Part shown: piece after piece, positions 8,207 through 16,048 of the stretch
How the letters are laid out: each line of letters opens with the position of its first letter
How positions within the stretch are numbered: the stretch's first letter is position 1
Source: Psychrobacillus mangrovi
Lineage (GTDB): Bacteria > Bacillota > Bacilli > Bacillales_A > Planococcaceae
Assembly (NCBI RefSeq): GCF_037104765.1
Contig: NZ_JBAWSY010000008.1
Location: 69,138-133,137, forward strand
Direction: 5' to 3'
Length of the DNA: 64,000 nt
Notes under the pieces: model-generated
What the model was told of the DNA's origin: nothing
The model's input: the letters and a program-made list of their open reading frames with translations, nothing else
The model's database searches: none
Position numbers and translations under genes: made by a program

Positions 8207-8252
8207 AAAGTGTCTCTTTCTACAAATTTTGTAGAAAGAAGACACTTTTTTC
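8207..8252. terminator. Bidirectional terminator
   Basis: A long hairpin (AAGTGTCT...TTTCTACAAA with TTTGTAGAAAGA...GACACTT) has A-rich and T-rich flanks, so it can serve both the dinB side and the convergent gntR gene. Confidence 0.85.
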
Positions 8253-8259
8253 TGGTGTT

Positions 8260-8895
8260 TTAATCGTTTCTCTCACTATTGATAATATGCAAGCAAAAGT
8301 CTAAATCTGCTTGTAAGTGTGTTTCCATCAGTTTTTTAGCTTTTTCTCCATTTCTCAATTTAATAGCTTCGTAAATTTCCTCGTGCTCATCGATAAGGTG
8401 GGGTCTTTTATATAGAACTACTGTTTTTCTAAACAGATAAATAATAGATTTCATTCGATCAATCGTATCAATCATGAGCGTATTTCCACTTGCCCTTACT
8501 ATAATCTCGTGAAATAGTTCATTTGCCTTCATAATCTCTTCTGTTGTACCTTCTCTTCCAATTTTAATACAGTTTGAAAGAGTTTTTAGGTCATCTTCTG
8601 GTAAATACATTGCTGCTGATTTTGCAGAGAATCCTTCAAGCAGTATTCTTACTTGAAATAAGTTGCGTAGGTCTTTCTCCGTTGGTTGTACTACTTTTTT
8701 ATTGATAATGAGACCTTCATTATTAAGTTGTCGAAGAGATTCTCGAATAGGGGTGCGACTAATACCCAATTCTGCAGCTAGTTTTTCTTCTACAATTTTT
8801 GTACCACCTGGTAAATCACCATTTAAGATTCGATCCCGAATGACCTCGTATGCTTGTTGATAGGCAGAGCGAGAATTTGTACTCTGTTGGTTCAT
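8260..8895 (-). CDS. GntR-family (FadR/FCD subfamily) regulator of the acid-sugar operon
   Basis: 211 aa. The N-terminal winged helix contains IVEEKLAAELGISRTPIRESLRQLNNEGL, the GntR recognition helix. The C-terminal all-helical FCD domain has ELFHEII and the later HEEIYEAI/ METHLQADLD segments that supply metal or ligand residues. It is divergent from the acid-sugar operon, and three TTGTATACAA palindromes of the FCD type lie between them, so it most likely represses that operon (and perhaps itself) until a sugar acid binds. ATG 8895 is taken from TTAGGAGTG 7 nt upstream. Ligand unknown. Confidence 0.88.
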   Translation of the reverse strand: MNQQSTNSRSAYQQAYEVIRDRILNGDLPGGTKIVEEKLAAELGISRTPIRESLRQLNNEGLIINKKVVQPTEKDLRNLFQVRILLEGFSAKSAAMYLPEDDLKTLSNCIKIGREGTTEEIMKANELFHEIIVRASGNTLMIDTIDRMKSIIYLFRKTVVLYKRPHLIDEHEEIYEAIKLRNGEKAKKLMETHLQADLDFCLHIINSERND

Positions 8896-8984
8896 TTTTT
8901 TCACTCCTAATTGTTTCAACCTAATATTATAAACTTATCAAAAAGTGATTAATAAAGAAAGGTCGGTTATCAGTATCTCTTAAT

Positions 8985-9036
8985 TTGTATACAAGTGTGA
9001 CAAAATTGTATACAAAACTATCATTATGGTATACAA
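8985..9036. promoter_or_regulatory. Three GntR/FCD operators TTGTATACAA at exact 21-bp spacing
   Basis: Palindromes TTGTATACAA at 8985-8994 and 9006-9015, and TGGTATACAA (one mismatch) at 9027-9036. The 21-bp step places all three on one face of the helix. TACAAT at 9032-9037 could be a -10 element inside the third copy; the -35 is not clear. Confidence 0.8.
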
Positions 9037-9054
9037 TATTTTTGTGCAGTTTTA

Positions 9055-9069
9055 TTGCAAACGGTTTCA
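9055..9069 (+). promoter_or_regulatory. cre site (CcpA binding)
   Basis: TTGCAAACGGTTTCA fits the consensus WTGNAANCGNWNNCW at every position. It lies between the operators and the first gene, where CcpA would block initiation or elongation when glucose is available. Confidence 0.75.
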
Positions 9070-9136
9070 TTTAACATAAATAGATAGAATTTATAGAGAA
9101 GTTCAGGGAATATTATTCGAATTAGGAGGAATTAAC

Positions 9137-10030
9137 ATGGCACAAAAAGTTGGTTTTATTGGTTTAGGAATTATGGGTAAACCTATGGCATTGAATTTAT
9201 TAGCAAAAGGTTACGAGTTGAACGTAAACGATTTAAATAAAGAAGCAGTACAAACATTAGTAAATGCTGGTGCAACATTTGGAGATTCAGCGAAAGTAAT
9301 CGGAGAGAATAGTGATGTAATTATTACTATGTTGCCTGCTTCACATCATGTAAAACAAGTAGTATTAGGTGAAAATGGAGTGCTTAAGGGAGCGAAAAAA
9401 GGTTCTATCATAATGGATATGAGTTCTATTTCACCGGTAGTATCTAAAGAAATTGCTTCTGAAACAGAACAACAAGGAGTAGAAATGATAGACGCTCCTG
9501 TTAGTGGCGGGGAACCAAAAGCAAAAGAGGGTACTCTTGCAATTATGGTAGGCGGTAAAGAAGAAGTGTTTGAGCAAGTGAAGGATATTTTACACGCAAT
9601 GGGTGCAGAAGTAACTTTAGTCGGAAGTAACGGTAGTGGTACAACCGCTAAATTAGCAAACCAAGTAATCGTTAACTTAAATATAGCTGCTATGTCAGAG
9701 GCTTTAGTTCTAGCTTCAAAAGCTGGTATCGATGTGGAAAAAATGTACCAAGCGATTCGTGGTGGACTTGCAGGAAGTGCAGTATTAGATGCGAAAGTTC
9801 CATTAATCTTAGATCGCAATTTTGTTGCCGGTGGAAGAATAGACATTAACATGAAAGATATAACGAATGTTATGGAAACTGCGCATAACTTAGATGTTCC
9901 AATGCCTTTATCTAGTCAGTTGCTTGAAATTTTCCATGCGTTAAAAGCAGATGGAAAAGCTGCGGATGATCATGGTGGAATCGTTCAATATTTTGAAAAA
10001 CTTGCAAATATCGAAGTGGGGAGAGTTTAA
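9137..10030 (+). CDS. NAD(P)-dependent beta-hydroxyacid dehydrogenase (LtnD/GarR-like)
   Basis: 297 aa, full length for the family. A Rossmann GLGIMG (residues 9-14 region) is followed by the substrate signature DAPVSGGEPKAKEG (about 119-132) and the catalytic lysine Lys172 in GSGTTAKLANQ. Family members reduce tartronate semialdehyde or oxidise L-threonate/D-erythronate at C2. Because a DUF1537 kinase follows 3 nt later, oxidation of an acid sugar is the likelier role (LtnD or DenD type). RBS AGGAGG is 7 nt from ATG 9137. The exact substrate is not readable from sequence. Confidence 0.82.
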   Translation: MAQKVGFIGLGIMGKPMALNLLAKGYELNVNDLNKEAVQTLVNAGATFGDSAKVIGENSDVIITMLPASHHVKQVVLGENGVLKGAKKGSIIMDMSSISPVVSKEIASETEQQGVEMIDAPVSGGEPKAKEGTLAIMVGGKEEVFEQVKDILHAMGAEVTLVGSNGSGTTAKLANQVIVNLNIAAMSEALVLASKAGIDVEKMYQAIRGGLAGSAVLDAKVPLILDRNFVAGGRIDINMKDITNVMETAHNLDVPMPLSSQLLEIFHALKADGKAADDHGGIVQYFEKLANIEVGRV

Positions 10031-10033
10031 GTA

Positions 10034-11479
10034 ATGACCACAATAGATAGTGCACAAAAGCGATCGGCTCAAGAGGTCCTAGGTAATATTAAGGAAGTAG
10101 ACGCAACAGTAGTCAAAGATATGCTTGTAAGTGAACTACGTGATTTAAATAAAAAAATTATTGTATTAGATGATGATCCAACCGGTGTACAAACCGTACA
10201 TGGCATTTCAGTTTACACAGATTGGTCAGTTGATAGTATTGAAAAAGGGTTTCAAGAAGAAAATTCGATGTTTTTCTTATTAACGAATTCTAGAGGTTTT
10301 ACTGCTGCTAAAACTGATAAAGCCCATACTGAAATTGCGAATAATATTGCGCATGTAGCTAAAAAATTAGACAAAGATTTTATTATCATCAGCCGTGGCG
10401 ATTCTACTCTAAGAGGTCATTATCCACTAGAAACGGAAGTCTTAAAATCAACAATTGAAGCTTCATCAGGCATTCAGTATGATGGCGAAGTAATTCTTCC
10501 GTTTTTTAAAGAGGGTGGACGTTTGACAGTAGACAATATACATTACGTGCAATATGAAGAGGATTTAGTTCCAGCTGGTGAAACAGAGTTTGCAAAAGAC
10601 AGAACCTTTGGTTACACAAAATCTCATTTAGGTGAATGGGTAGAAGAAAAAACTGAAGGTAGGTTTAATGCAGTAAACGCAACCTATATATCATTAAATA
10701 GCCTTCGTGCCCTTGATATCGAAGGAATTAAAGAACAATTACTTCAAGTAAGAGATTTCAATAAGGTTGTCGTGAATGCAGTAGATTACGTGGACGTAGA
10801 AATTTTTGTAATTGCACTTGTTAAAGCGATGAAAGCTGGTAAGCAATTCATGTACAGAAGTGCAGCTGCACTTACAAAAGTAATTGGTGGAGTAAGCGAT
10901 AAAGCACTTCTAACAAGAGATGAATTGATTCGTGAAGAAACAAATCATGGTGGATTAATTTTAGTAGGTTCTCACGTTAAGAAAACAACAGAACAACTAG
11001 AAGAATTAAAAACAAGTGATTTCATTGAATTCATTGAATTTGATTGCCATCTTGTTTTACAACCGGACAAGTTTCAAACAGAAATTGACCGCGTAATTGA
11101 ATCAGCAGAAACTCTTATCCGTGAAGGAAAAACAGTTACTATTTATACAAGACGTGAAAGATTAGATCTTGGTGAAGGTAAAAAAGAAGAAGAGTTAAAA
11201 CTATCTGTCAAAATCTCAGATGCTGTAACAAGCTTTGTTCAACGATTAAGTGTTCGTCCAAATTACATTGTTGCAAAAGGTGGAATTACTTCTAGTGATA
11301 TAGGTACAAAAGGTCTTGAAGTAAAAAGAGCAACAGTAGCAGGTCAAATTCAACCTGGAATTCCTGTATGGATCACTGGAGAGGAAAGTAAATTTCCTGG
11401 TATCGCGTACATTATCTTCCCAGGTAATGTAGGAGCAGTTACAACTTTAAAAGATACAGTTGCTATTTTAAATAAATAG
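10034..11479 (+). CDS. Four-carbon acid sugar kinase family protein (DUF1537)
   Basis: 481 aa with both DUF1537 domains. The N-terminal substrate domain has IIVLDDDPTGVQTVHG (about 40-55) and SRGDSTLRGHYPLE (about 119-132); the C-terminal nucleotide-binding domain has VAKGGITSSDIG (about 414-425) and FPGNVGA. Characterised members (OtnK, DtnK) phosphorylate 3-oxo- or other tetronates at the terminal hydroxyl. It lies between the dehydrogenase (3-nt gap) and an aldolase, so the phosphorylated product is probably split by the aldolase. Substrate chain length is uncertain. Confidence 0.87.
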   Translation: MTTIDSAQKRSAQEVLGNIKEVDATVVKDMLVSELRDLNKKIIVLDDDPTGVQTVHGISVYTDWSVDSIEKGFQEENSMFFLLTNSRGFTAAKTDKAHTEIANNIAHVAKKLDKDFIIISRGDSTLRGHYPLETEVLKSTIEASSGIQYDGEVILPFFKEGGRLTVDNIHYVQYEEDLVPAGETEFAKDRTFGYTKSHLGEWVEEKTEGRFNAVNATYISLNSLRALDIEGIKEQLLQVRDFNKVVVNAVDYVDVEIFVIALVKAMKAGKQFMYRSAAALTKVIGGVSDKALLTRDELIREETNHGGLILVGSHVKKTTEQLEELKTSDFIEFIEFDCHLVLQPDKFQTEIDRVIESAETLIREGKTVTIYTRRERLDLGEGKKEEELKLSVKISDAVTSFVQRLSVRPNYIVAKGGITSSDIGTKGLEVKRATVAGQIQPGIPVWITGEESKFPGIAYIIFPGNVGAVTTLKDTVAILNK

Positions 11480-11512
11480 TAGTGCTCATCTAGGAAAAGG
11501 GGACATCCAACC

Positions 11513-12358
11513 ATGTTAGTTAACACGAAAAAGATTCTAAAGGACGCGCAGCGTGGAAAATACGCTGTTGCTGCCTTTAATGTATACAACTTAGAAACTG
11601 TTCAAGCTGCAATACATGTAGCAGAACAAGAAAACCAACCAGTTATTATCGCATTAGGAGAACGCTACTTCCCGACTGTAGACGTTGAAGGATTTTCTGC
11701 ACTTGTGAGAGCAATAGCTGAAAAATCCACTATTCCTGTTGCGCTACATCTGGATCATGCCTATGAAAAAGAATCTATTATTCGTGCAATTCGTTGTGGA
11801 TTTACTTCTGTCATGTTTGACGGTTCAACCTTTGAATTAGAAGAAAATGTACGTCGCACAAAGGAAATTGTTGAAACTGCCCATATGGCCGGTGTATCAG
11901 TTGAAGCAGAAATAGGTTCTTTAGCAAAAGGTGATTTCTCTGATGAAGAAGAAGGAGACGGAACGTTAACAGATCCTAAAGCTGCAAAGGAATTTGTGGA
12001 TGCAACCGGAGTAGATTTTTTGGCTGCTGCTATTGGTACCGTGCATGGTATGTATAAAGGGGAACCGAAAATCGATCTTCCACTTTTAGAGAGAATTCAA
12101 CAGGCTGTTGATGTTCCGCTTGTTTTACACGGTGGATCAGGAACTCCCGATGAAGTTATTAAGCAAGCAATCCAACTTGGCATTTGCAAAGTCAATGTAA
12201 ATACAGAAGTTTCGATGGCTGCAGTATCATTTATTAAGAACTACTTCGAAACGCAAGACATTGTTCACCTTTCTACTATTATGGCAGATATGCAACAAGC
12301 AATGGAACCTGTCATGACCAAGTTCGTTCGAGTATTTGCAAATAAAGAAATGAAATAA
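11513..12358 (+). CDS. Class II fructose-bisphosphate aldolase-like enzyme
   Basis: 281 aa, in the range of FbaA/GatY/KbaY class II aldolases. LHLDHAYE (about 78-85) holds the catalytic Asp and zinc His; VEAEIGSLAKGD (about 129-140), GTVHGMYKG (zinc His) and LHGGSGTPDE (about 202-211) complete the metal and phosphate sites, and NVNTEV follows. These enzymes cleave ketose-1-phosphates to dihydroxyacetone phosphate plus an aldehyde. It takes the place of the OtnC decarboxylase usual beside OtnK, so the pathway here probably ends in an aldol cleavage. RBS AAAAGGGG. Glycolytic Fba function is less likely given the operon. Confidence 0.85.
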   Translation: MLVNTKKILKDAQRGKYAVAAFNVYNLETVQAAIHVAEQENQPVIIALGERYFPTVDVEGFSALVRAIAEKSTIPVALHLDHAYEKESIIRAIRCGFTSVMFDGSTFELEENVRRTKEIVETAHMAGVSVEAEIGSLAKGDFSDEEEGDGTLTDPKAAKEFVDATGVDFLAAAIGTVHGMYKGEPKIDLPLLERIQQAVDVPLVLHGGSGTPDEVIKQAIQLGICKVNVNTEVSMAAVSFIKNYFETQDIVHLSTIMADMQQAMEPVMTKFVRVFANKEMK

Positions 12359-12400
12359 ACTTAGTTATTAAAAATTTGCTAAACGAAAAGAGGATTACAA

Positions 12401-13723
12401 ATGCCGATAGTATCTGTATGTATAGGGGTTGCCATATTACTTCTATTGATGATTGTTTTTAAGTTAAATGCTTTTATCTCGTTAATTCTAGTAGCTCTAG
12501 TAGTAGGTATTTTAGAAGGAATGTCCCCACTTGATGCAGTAACATCTGTTCAAGGTGGTTTAGGTGGTACACTTGGTAGTCTAACAATGATTATCATTTT
12601 TGGAGCAATACTTGGTAAATTGATGACGGATTCAGGTGGAGCTCAACGAATTGCAACAACCCTTATAAAATCTTTCGGGAAAAAGAGAGTTCAATTAGCC
12701 GCTGTTCTAACAGCTTCTGTAGTAGGGATTGCCTTGTTTTTCGAAACAGGGGTAGTAGTATTAATTCCATTAGTATTTACAATTGCAACTGCAGCTGGAG
12801 TGCCGGTGTTATACATTGGTATGCCTGTAATTGCTGCGCTAATCACGATGCATGGATTTGTTCCTCCACATCCTGGACCAACAGCTGTTGCTAGTGTGTT
12901 TGATGCGAATATCGGTAAAACATTGCTGTATGGTATCGTAATTGCTATTCCGGCAATTATTATTGCTGGACCGTTGTATACAAAATTCTTTAAGAAAGAA
13001 TTCTTAGAAGTAGAAATACCAAAAGGTTTATTTAATCCAAAAGAATTCACAGAAGATGAAATGCCTGGATTTGCAACAAGTCTTTTAACATCACTTATGC
13101 CGGTAATTTTAATTGCTTCTCAAGTAGTTGTTGAAATCGCAGCACCGGATTCAGCAATTATGCCGTTCTTTGATTTCATTGGTAATGCAAATATAGCTTT
13201 ATTGCTTTCTGTCATTCTTGCATTCTTCACTTTCGGTTTAAATCGAGGTAAATCAATGAAAGATGTCATGAATTCTGTTGGAGAAGCAGTAAACGGAATT
13301 GCAATGATTCTATTAATTATTGCTGCTGGTGGTGCTTTCAAACAAGTACTAATTGATAGTCATATCGACCAATATATTGCTGATATAATGGCGGATTCTA
13401 CTCTTTCTCCATTACTTTTAACTTGGTTAATAGCTGCTATATTACGTGTAGCAGTTGGATCTGCTACAGTGGCTGGTATGACAGCAGCAGGTATCGCTGC
13501 ACCGTTAGTAGGAATGACTGGAGTAAGCCCAGAATTAATGGTGTTAGCTGCTGGAGCAGGTAGTGTTACATTCTCCCATGTGAATGATGCAGGATTCTGG
13601 ATATACAAAGAATACTTTAATTTATCAATCGGTAAAACGATTAAAACATGGTCAGTGATGGTAACAATTATTTCACTTGTTGGACTAGCAGGTGTGTTAA
13701 TTATTAATTCGATTATTTCATAA
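12401..13723 (+). CDS. GntP-family gluconate/acid-sugar permease
   Basis: 440 aa with about 12 hydrophobic segments over its length. The family features GLGGTLGSLTMIIIFGAILGKLM (re-entrant region, about 52-74), FFETGVVVLIPLVF and MHGFVPPHPGP (about 150-160), and VSPELMVLAAGAGSVTFSHVNDAGFW near the C-terminus are all visible. It is a proton-coupled inner-membrane importer of gluconate-like acids. As last gene of the operon it supplies the substrate for the dehydrogenase and kinase; its closest functional analogues are YgbN-type carriers. Confidence 0.9.
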   Translation: MPIVSVCIGVAILLLLMIVFKLNAFISLILVALVVGILEGMSPLDAVTSVQGGLGGTLGSLTMIIIFGAILGKLMTDSGGAQRIATTLIKSFGKKRVQLAAVLTASVVGIALFFETGVVVLIPLVFTIATAAGVPVLYIGMPVIAALITMHGFVPPHPGPTAVASVFDANIGKTLLYGIVIAIPAIIIAGPLYTKFFKKEFLEVEIPKGLFNPKEFTEDEMPGFATSLLTSLMPVILIASQVVVEIAAPDSAIMPFFDFIGNANIALLLSVILAFFTFGLNRGKSMKDVMNSVGEAVNGIAMILLIIAAGGAFKQVLIDSHIDQYIADIMADSTLSPLLLTWLIAAILRVAVGSATVAGMTAAGIAAPLVGMTGVSPELMVLAAGAGSVTFSHVNDAGFWIYKEYFNLSIGKTIKTWSVMVTIISLVGLAGVLIINSIIS

Positions 13724-13730
13724 GGTTGGA

Positions 13731-13782
13731 AAGCGTCTCTTTTTACAAATGAAAATTTTGTAGAAAGAGACGCTTTTTTTGT
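13731..13782 (+). terminator. Terminator of the acid-sugar operon
   Basis: AAGCGTCTCT...AGAGACGCTT with an inner TACAAA...TTTGTA pairing, then seven T. The inner part resembles the terminator at 8207. Confidence 0.9.
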
Positions 13783-13833
13783 TTAAATATACGCTATACT
13801 ATCAATATTGAGAAAAAAGGTAGGCGAATTTTT

Positions 13834-14715
13834 ATGCAAAGGTATATTGGTGAAATATTGCTAGTGATTACCGCAATTATTTGGGGAAGTGGATTTGTTG
13901 CAAGTGCTGTTTCATTAGAATATTATACACCTTATCAAATTCTAGCAGGACGGTTTATGATTGGAGCTTTATTATTAAGTATTCTATTTTATAAAAAGTG
14001 GAAGAAAATAAATAAAAGTTCACTTATTAAAGGAGCAGTATTGGGGATTTTTCTATACATTGCATTTGCCCTTCAAACTGTAGGACTTCAATATACAACT
14101 CCATCTAAAAACGCATTTTTAACCGCAGTAAATGTTGTGTTTGTTCCCTTTATTGGATTCCTCTTTTATAAGCGAAAAATAGATATGTTTGAAATGATTG
14201 GCGCTATAATGGCGTTAATTGGGGTAGCAGTATTGTCTCTTAAAATTTCAACCGAGATTAATATAGGAGACTTGCTTACTTTATGCTGTGCAGTTGGATT
14301 TGCATTCCATATATTTTATACAGCTAGATTTGTTAAAACAGAAGATCCAGTTGTGATTACAATTGTGCAAATGATTGTAGCAGCACTTATTGGTTGGATT
14401 GTTGTGATCTTTAGAGGAGAAACTTCTTTTTCGTTGGAAACAGAAGGAGTTATGAATCTTCTATATCTAGGTGTTTTTTCTACTACTATGGCATACTTAA
14501 TGCAATCAGTTGCCCAGAAATACATAACAGAGACAAAGGCAGCCATCATACTTTCAACAGAGTCTTTTTGGGGAATGGCATTTTCAGTAATCATTTTAAG
14601 TGAAGTGATGACTTTAAAAATGATTCTTGGAGCTGTTCTAATACTCCTTGCAATTATTCTATCCGAAACAAAATTTAACTTTCTAAAAAAGAATAAGATG
14701 GAAGAATTGACTTAA
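13834..14715 (+). CDS. EamA-family (DMT) transporter
   Basis: 293 aa with ten hydrophobic segments in two EamA repeats (about 5-135 and 148-283). Typical signatures are IIWGSGFVASA near the start and TKAAIILSTESFWGMAFSVIILSE near the end. These membrane proteins usually export small metabolites or amino acids; substrate unknown. A weak AAAAAGGTAGG precedes ATG 13834. Its own terminator has been interrupted by a repeat element (see 14725-15379). Confidence 0.87.
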   Translation: MQRYIGEILLVITAIIWGSGFVASAVSLEYYTPYQILAGRFMIGALLLSILFYKKWKKINKSSLIKGAVLGIFLYIAFALQTVGLQYTTPSKNAFLTAVNVVFVPFIGFLFYKRKIDMFEMIGAIMALIGVAVLSLKISTEINIGDLLTLCCAVGFAFHIFYTARFVKTEDPVVITIVQMIVAALIGWIVVIFRGETSFSLETEGVMNLLYLGVFSTTMAYLMQSVAQKYITETKAAIILSTESFWGMAFSVIILSEVMTLKMILGAVLILLAIILSETKFNFLKKNKMEELT

Positions 14716-14724
14716 AATAAACAA

Positions 14725-14750
14725 AAGCGTTTCTAATTAATATAGAGACG
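14725..14750 (+). repeat. Left copy of the 26-bp flanking direct repeat (half terminator)
   Basis: AAGCGTTTCTAATTAATATA plus GAGACG matches 15354-15379 exactly. It keeps the A-rich left arm of the EamA terminator, but the T-tract is replaced by unrelated sequence. Confidence 0.85.
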
Positions 14751-15353
14751 TTCATTGAAGACAAAAGGCAGTTAGCTAATTGATTTTGTTCATTGTTTAG
14801 ATTAATTCTTCCGGAGTTCATAGAAAATAATAAGGTAACATTTTATGGCTTTAAGATCGTCCGCTCGACTCATGCGGGAAAAGCGAGACAGACGAGACTC
14901 AGCAGGAGCGTAGCGACGGCACTGTAAAATTCTATAGAATTTGACTTTCCTATATAATGTCGTCCGATAAATAAGAAAATCGTTGAAACGGCTCCCTTTC
15001 CGCGGGCGTTGCCTTAGCCTCCTCGCTGTGCTGCGGGGTCTTCGGCTAACGCTATTCCCGCAGGAGTGTCGCCTTTTTCAACGATTTTCTATAGATACAA
15101 TTGAAAAAATTTACTCTTTTAAATGGCATGATGGTTTTCTAATTGAAAAGCGGATAATAGTTGATTGTAGTGAAAGGCGGCGACTCCAGCCGGAATAGCA
15201 TGAGCTGAAGACCCTGGACTGAGTGAAGCGAGGGAAGCGGCTGAAGCCATGCCGGCGGAACACGTCCGCCTGGAACGGAAATTAACGGATCCAAAACAAG
15301 AATCGAATATGTGAACAACTTGCAATATAAAAAATGAGTTTATCTACAGTCTG
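14751..15353. mobile_element. GC-rich mosaic repeat element, locus A
   Basis: About 600 bases without a credible gene. It contains block 1 (about 14823-14925: CGACTCATGCGGGAAAAGCG ... GCAGGAGCGTAGCGA), block 2 (14975-15089: a 115-nt inverted-repeat structure whose outer stem is GAAAATCGTTGAAA / TTTTTCAACGATTTTC) and block 3 (15151-15288: GGCGGCGACTCCAGCCGG ... GGAAATTAACGG). Blocks 2 and 3 are nearly identical to locus C; block 1 is shared with B and C. It ends GAGTTTATCTACAGTCTG, as does locus B (GAGTTTGTATACAGTCTG). No transposase; short frames inside are chance reading of structured DNA. Confidence 0.75.
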
Positions 15354-15386
15354 AAGCGTTTCTAATTAATATAGAGACGCTTTTGT
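15353..15386 (+). terminator. Right copy of the direct repeat with intact EamA terminator
   Basis: AAGCGTTTCTA pairs with TAGAGACGCTT (one G-U), loop ATTAATA, followed by TTTTG. The 26 bases 15354-15379 duplicate 14725-14750. The uninterrupted parent would have been a bidirectional terminator between the EamA and GyrI-like genes. Confidence 0.8.
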
Positions 15387-15392
15387 TCCTTC

Positions 15393-15872
15393 TCATTTAA
15401 CTGGAACCCAAATTTCATTATATGTTTCCTTTTTGTAGATATTTGTATCCAAATAGACCTCAAATGGTTTAATGGAAGATAATTCATATGGATTGGATGG
15501 AAACCATTCCGAAAAAATACGCTCCCATGTATTGGCGATAGCAGATGGAAAAGGTCCTTGGACTTCAAAAACTACCCATTTTGAGGCAGGGAAGTCTATT
15601 CGTTGAAAGTCAGTTGGCTGATTACCACTATATTCAGCAGCAACATAGTAGTTCATTTTATTTTTTTCTTTGTTTACCTCTGCCCAGATGCCTAGTAAAC
15701 CATTTATTTCTCCACTTTTTAAATCTAATAATTGATTTAATGTACCATCCTGTTGAATCTCATTCCAAAATGTTTGAAACGCTTCTATTCCACCGTTTTC
15801 TACATCAAAGGGAAATTCTCTATTCACCCCTATTACTTGAAAGGCCTCTCTCTCCACAACACGATATTGCAT
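15393..15872 (-). CDS. GyrI-like / AraC effector-binding domain protein
   Basis: 159 aa, a stand-alone SRPBCC-like GyrI fold: it opens MQYRVVEREAFQVIGVNREFP, has WAEVNKEKNKMNYYVAAEY mid-protein and ends near GIKPFEVYLD-type text (SSIKPFEVYLDTNIY). Such domains bind small hydrophobic ligands or DNA gyrase; no DNA-binding domain is fused here. ATG 15872 is chosen since GGAGGAG lies about 8 nt upstream; longer frames start inside non-coding AT-rich DNA. Divergent from the DUF1835 gene. Confidence 0.8.
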   Translation of the reverse strand: MQYRVVEREAFQVIGVNREFPFDVENGGIEAFQTFWNEIQQDGTLNQLLDLKSGEINGLLGIWAEVNKEKNKMNYYVAAEYSGNQPTDFQRIDFPASKWVVFEVQGPFPSAIANTWERIFSEWFPSNPYELSSIKPFEVYLDTNIYKKETYNEIWVPVK

Positions 15873-16048
15873 AAGTTTAGCTCCTCCTTCATATTTAATT
15901 TTTCCCGTTCTATCTCCTTCATACAAATTATATTTGAACATGCTACTCGTTTCAATTAATAATAGGGTAAAGTATAACAGATAAAGAATAAATTGAAATG
16001 GGCATAATGATAAGTATTCCATAATAACGCTAAGAAAGGAGGATGTAA

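Noticed and set aside
14983..15325. Open frames of 68-71 codons on both strands inside repeat locus A
   Set aside because: They fall within inverted-repeat blocks, have no RBS, and the Arg/Ser/Ala-rich translation reflects structured GC-rich DNA.
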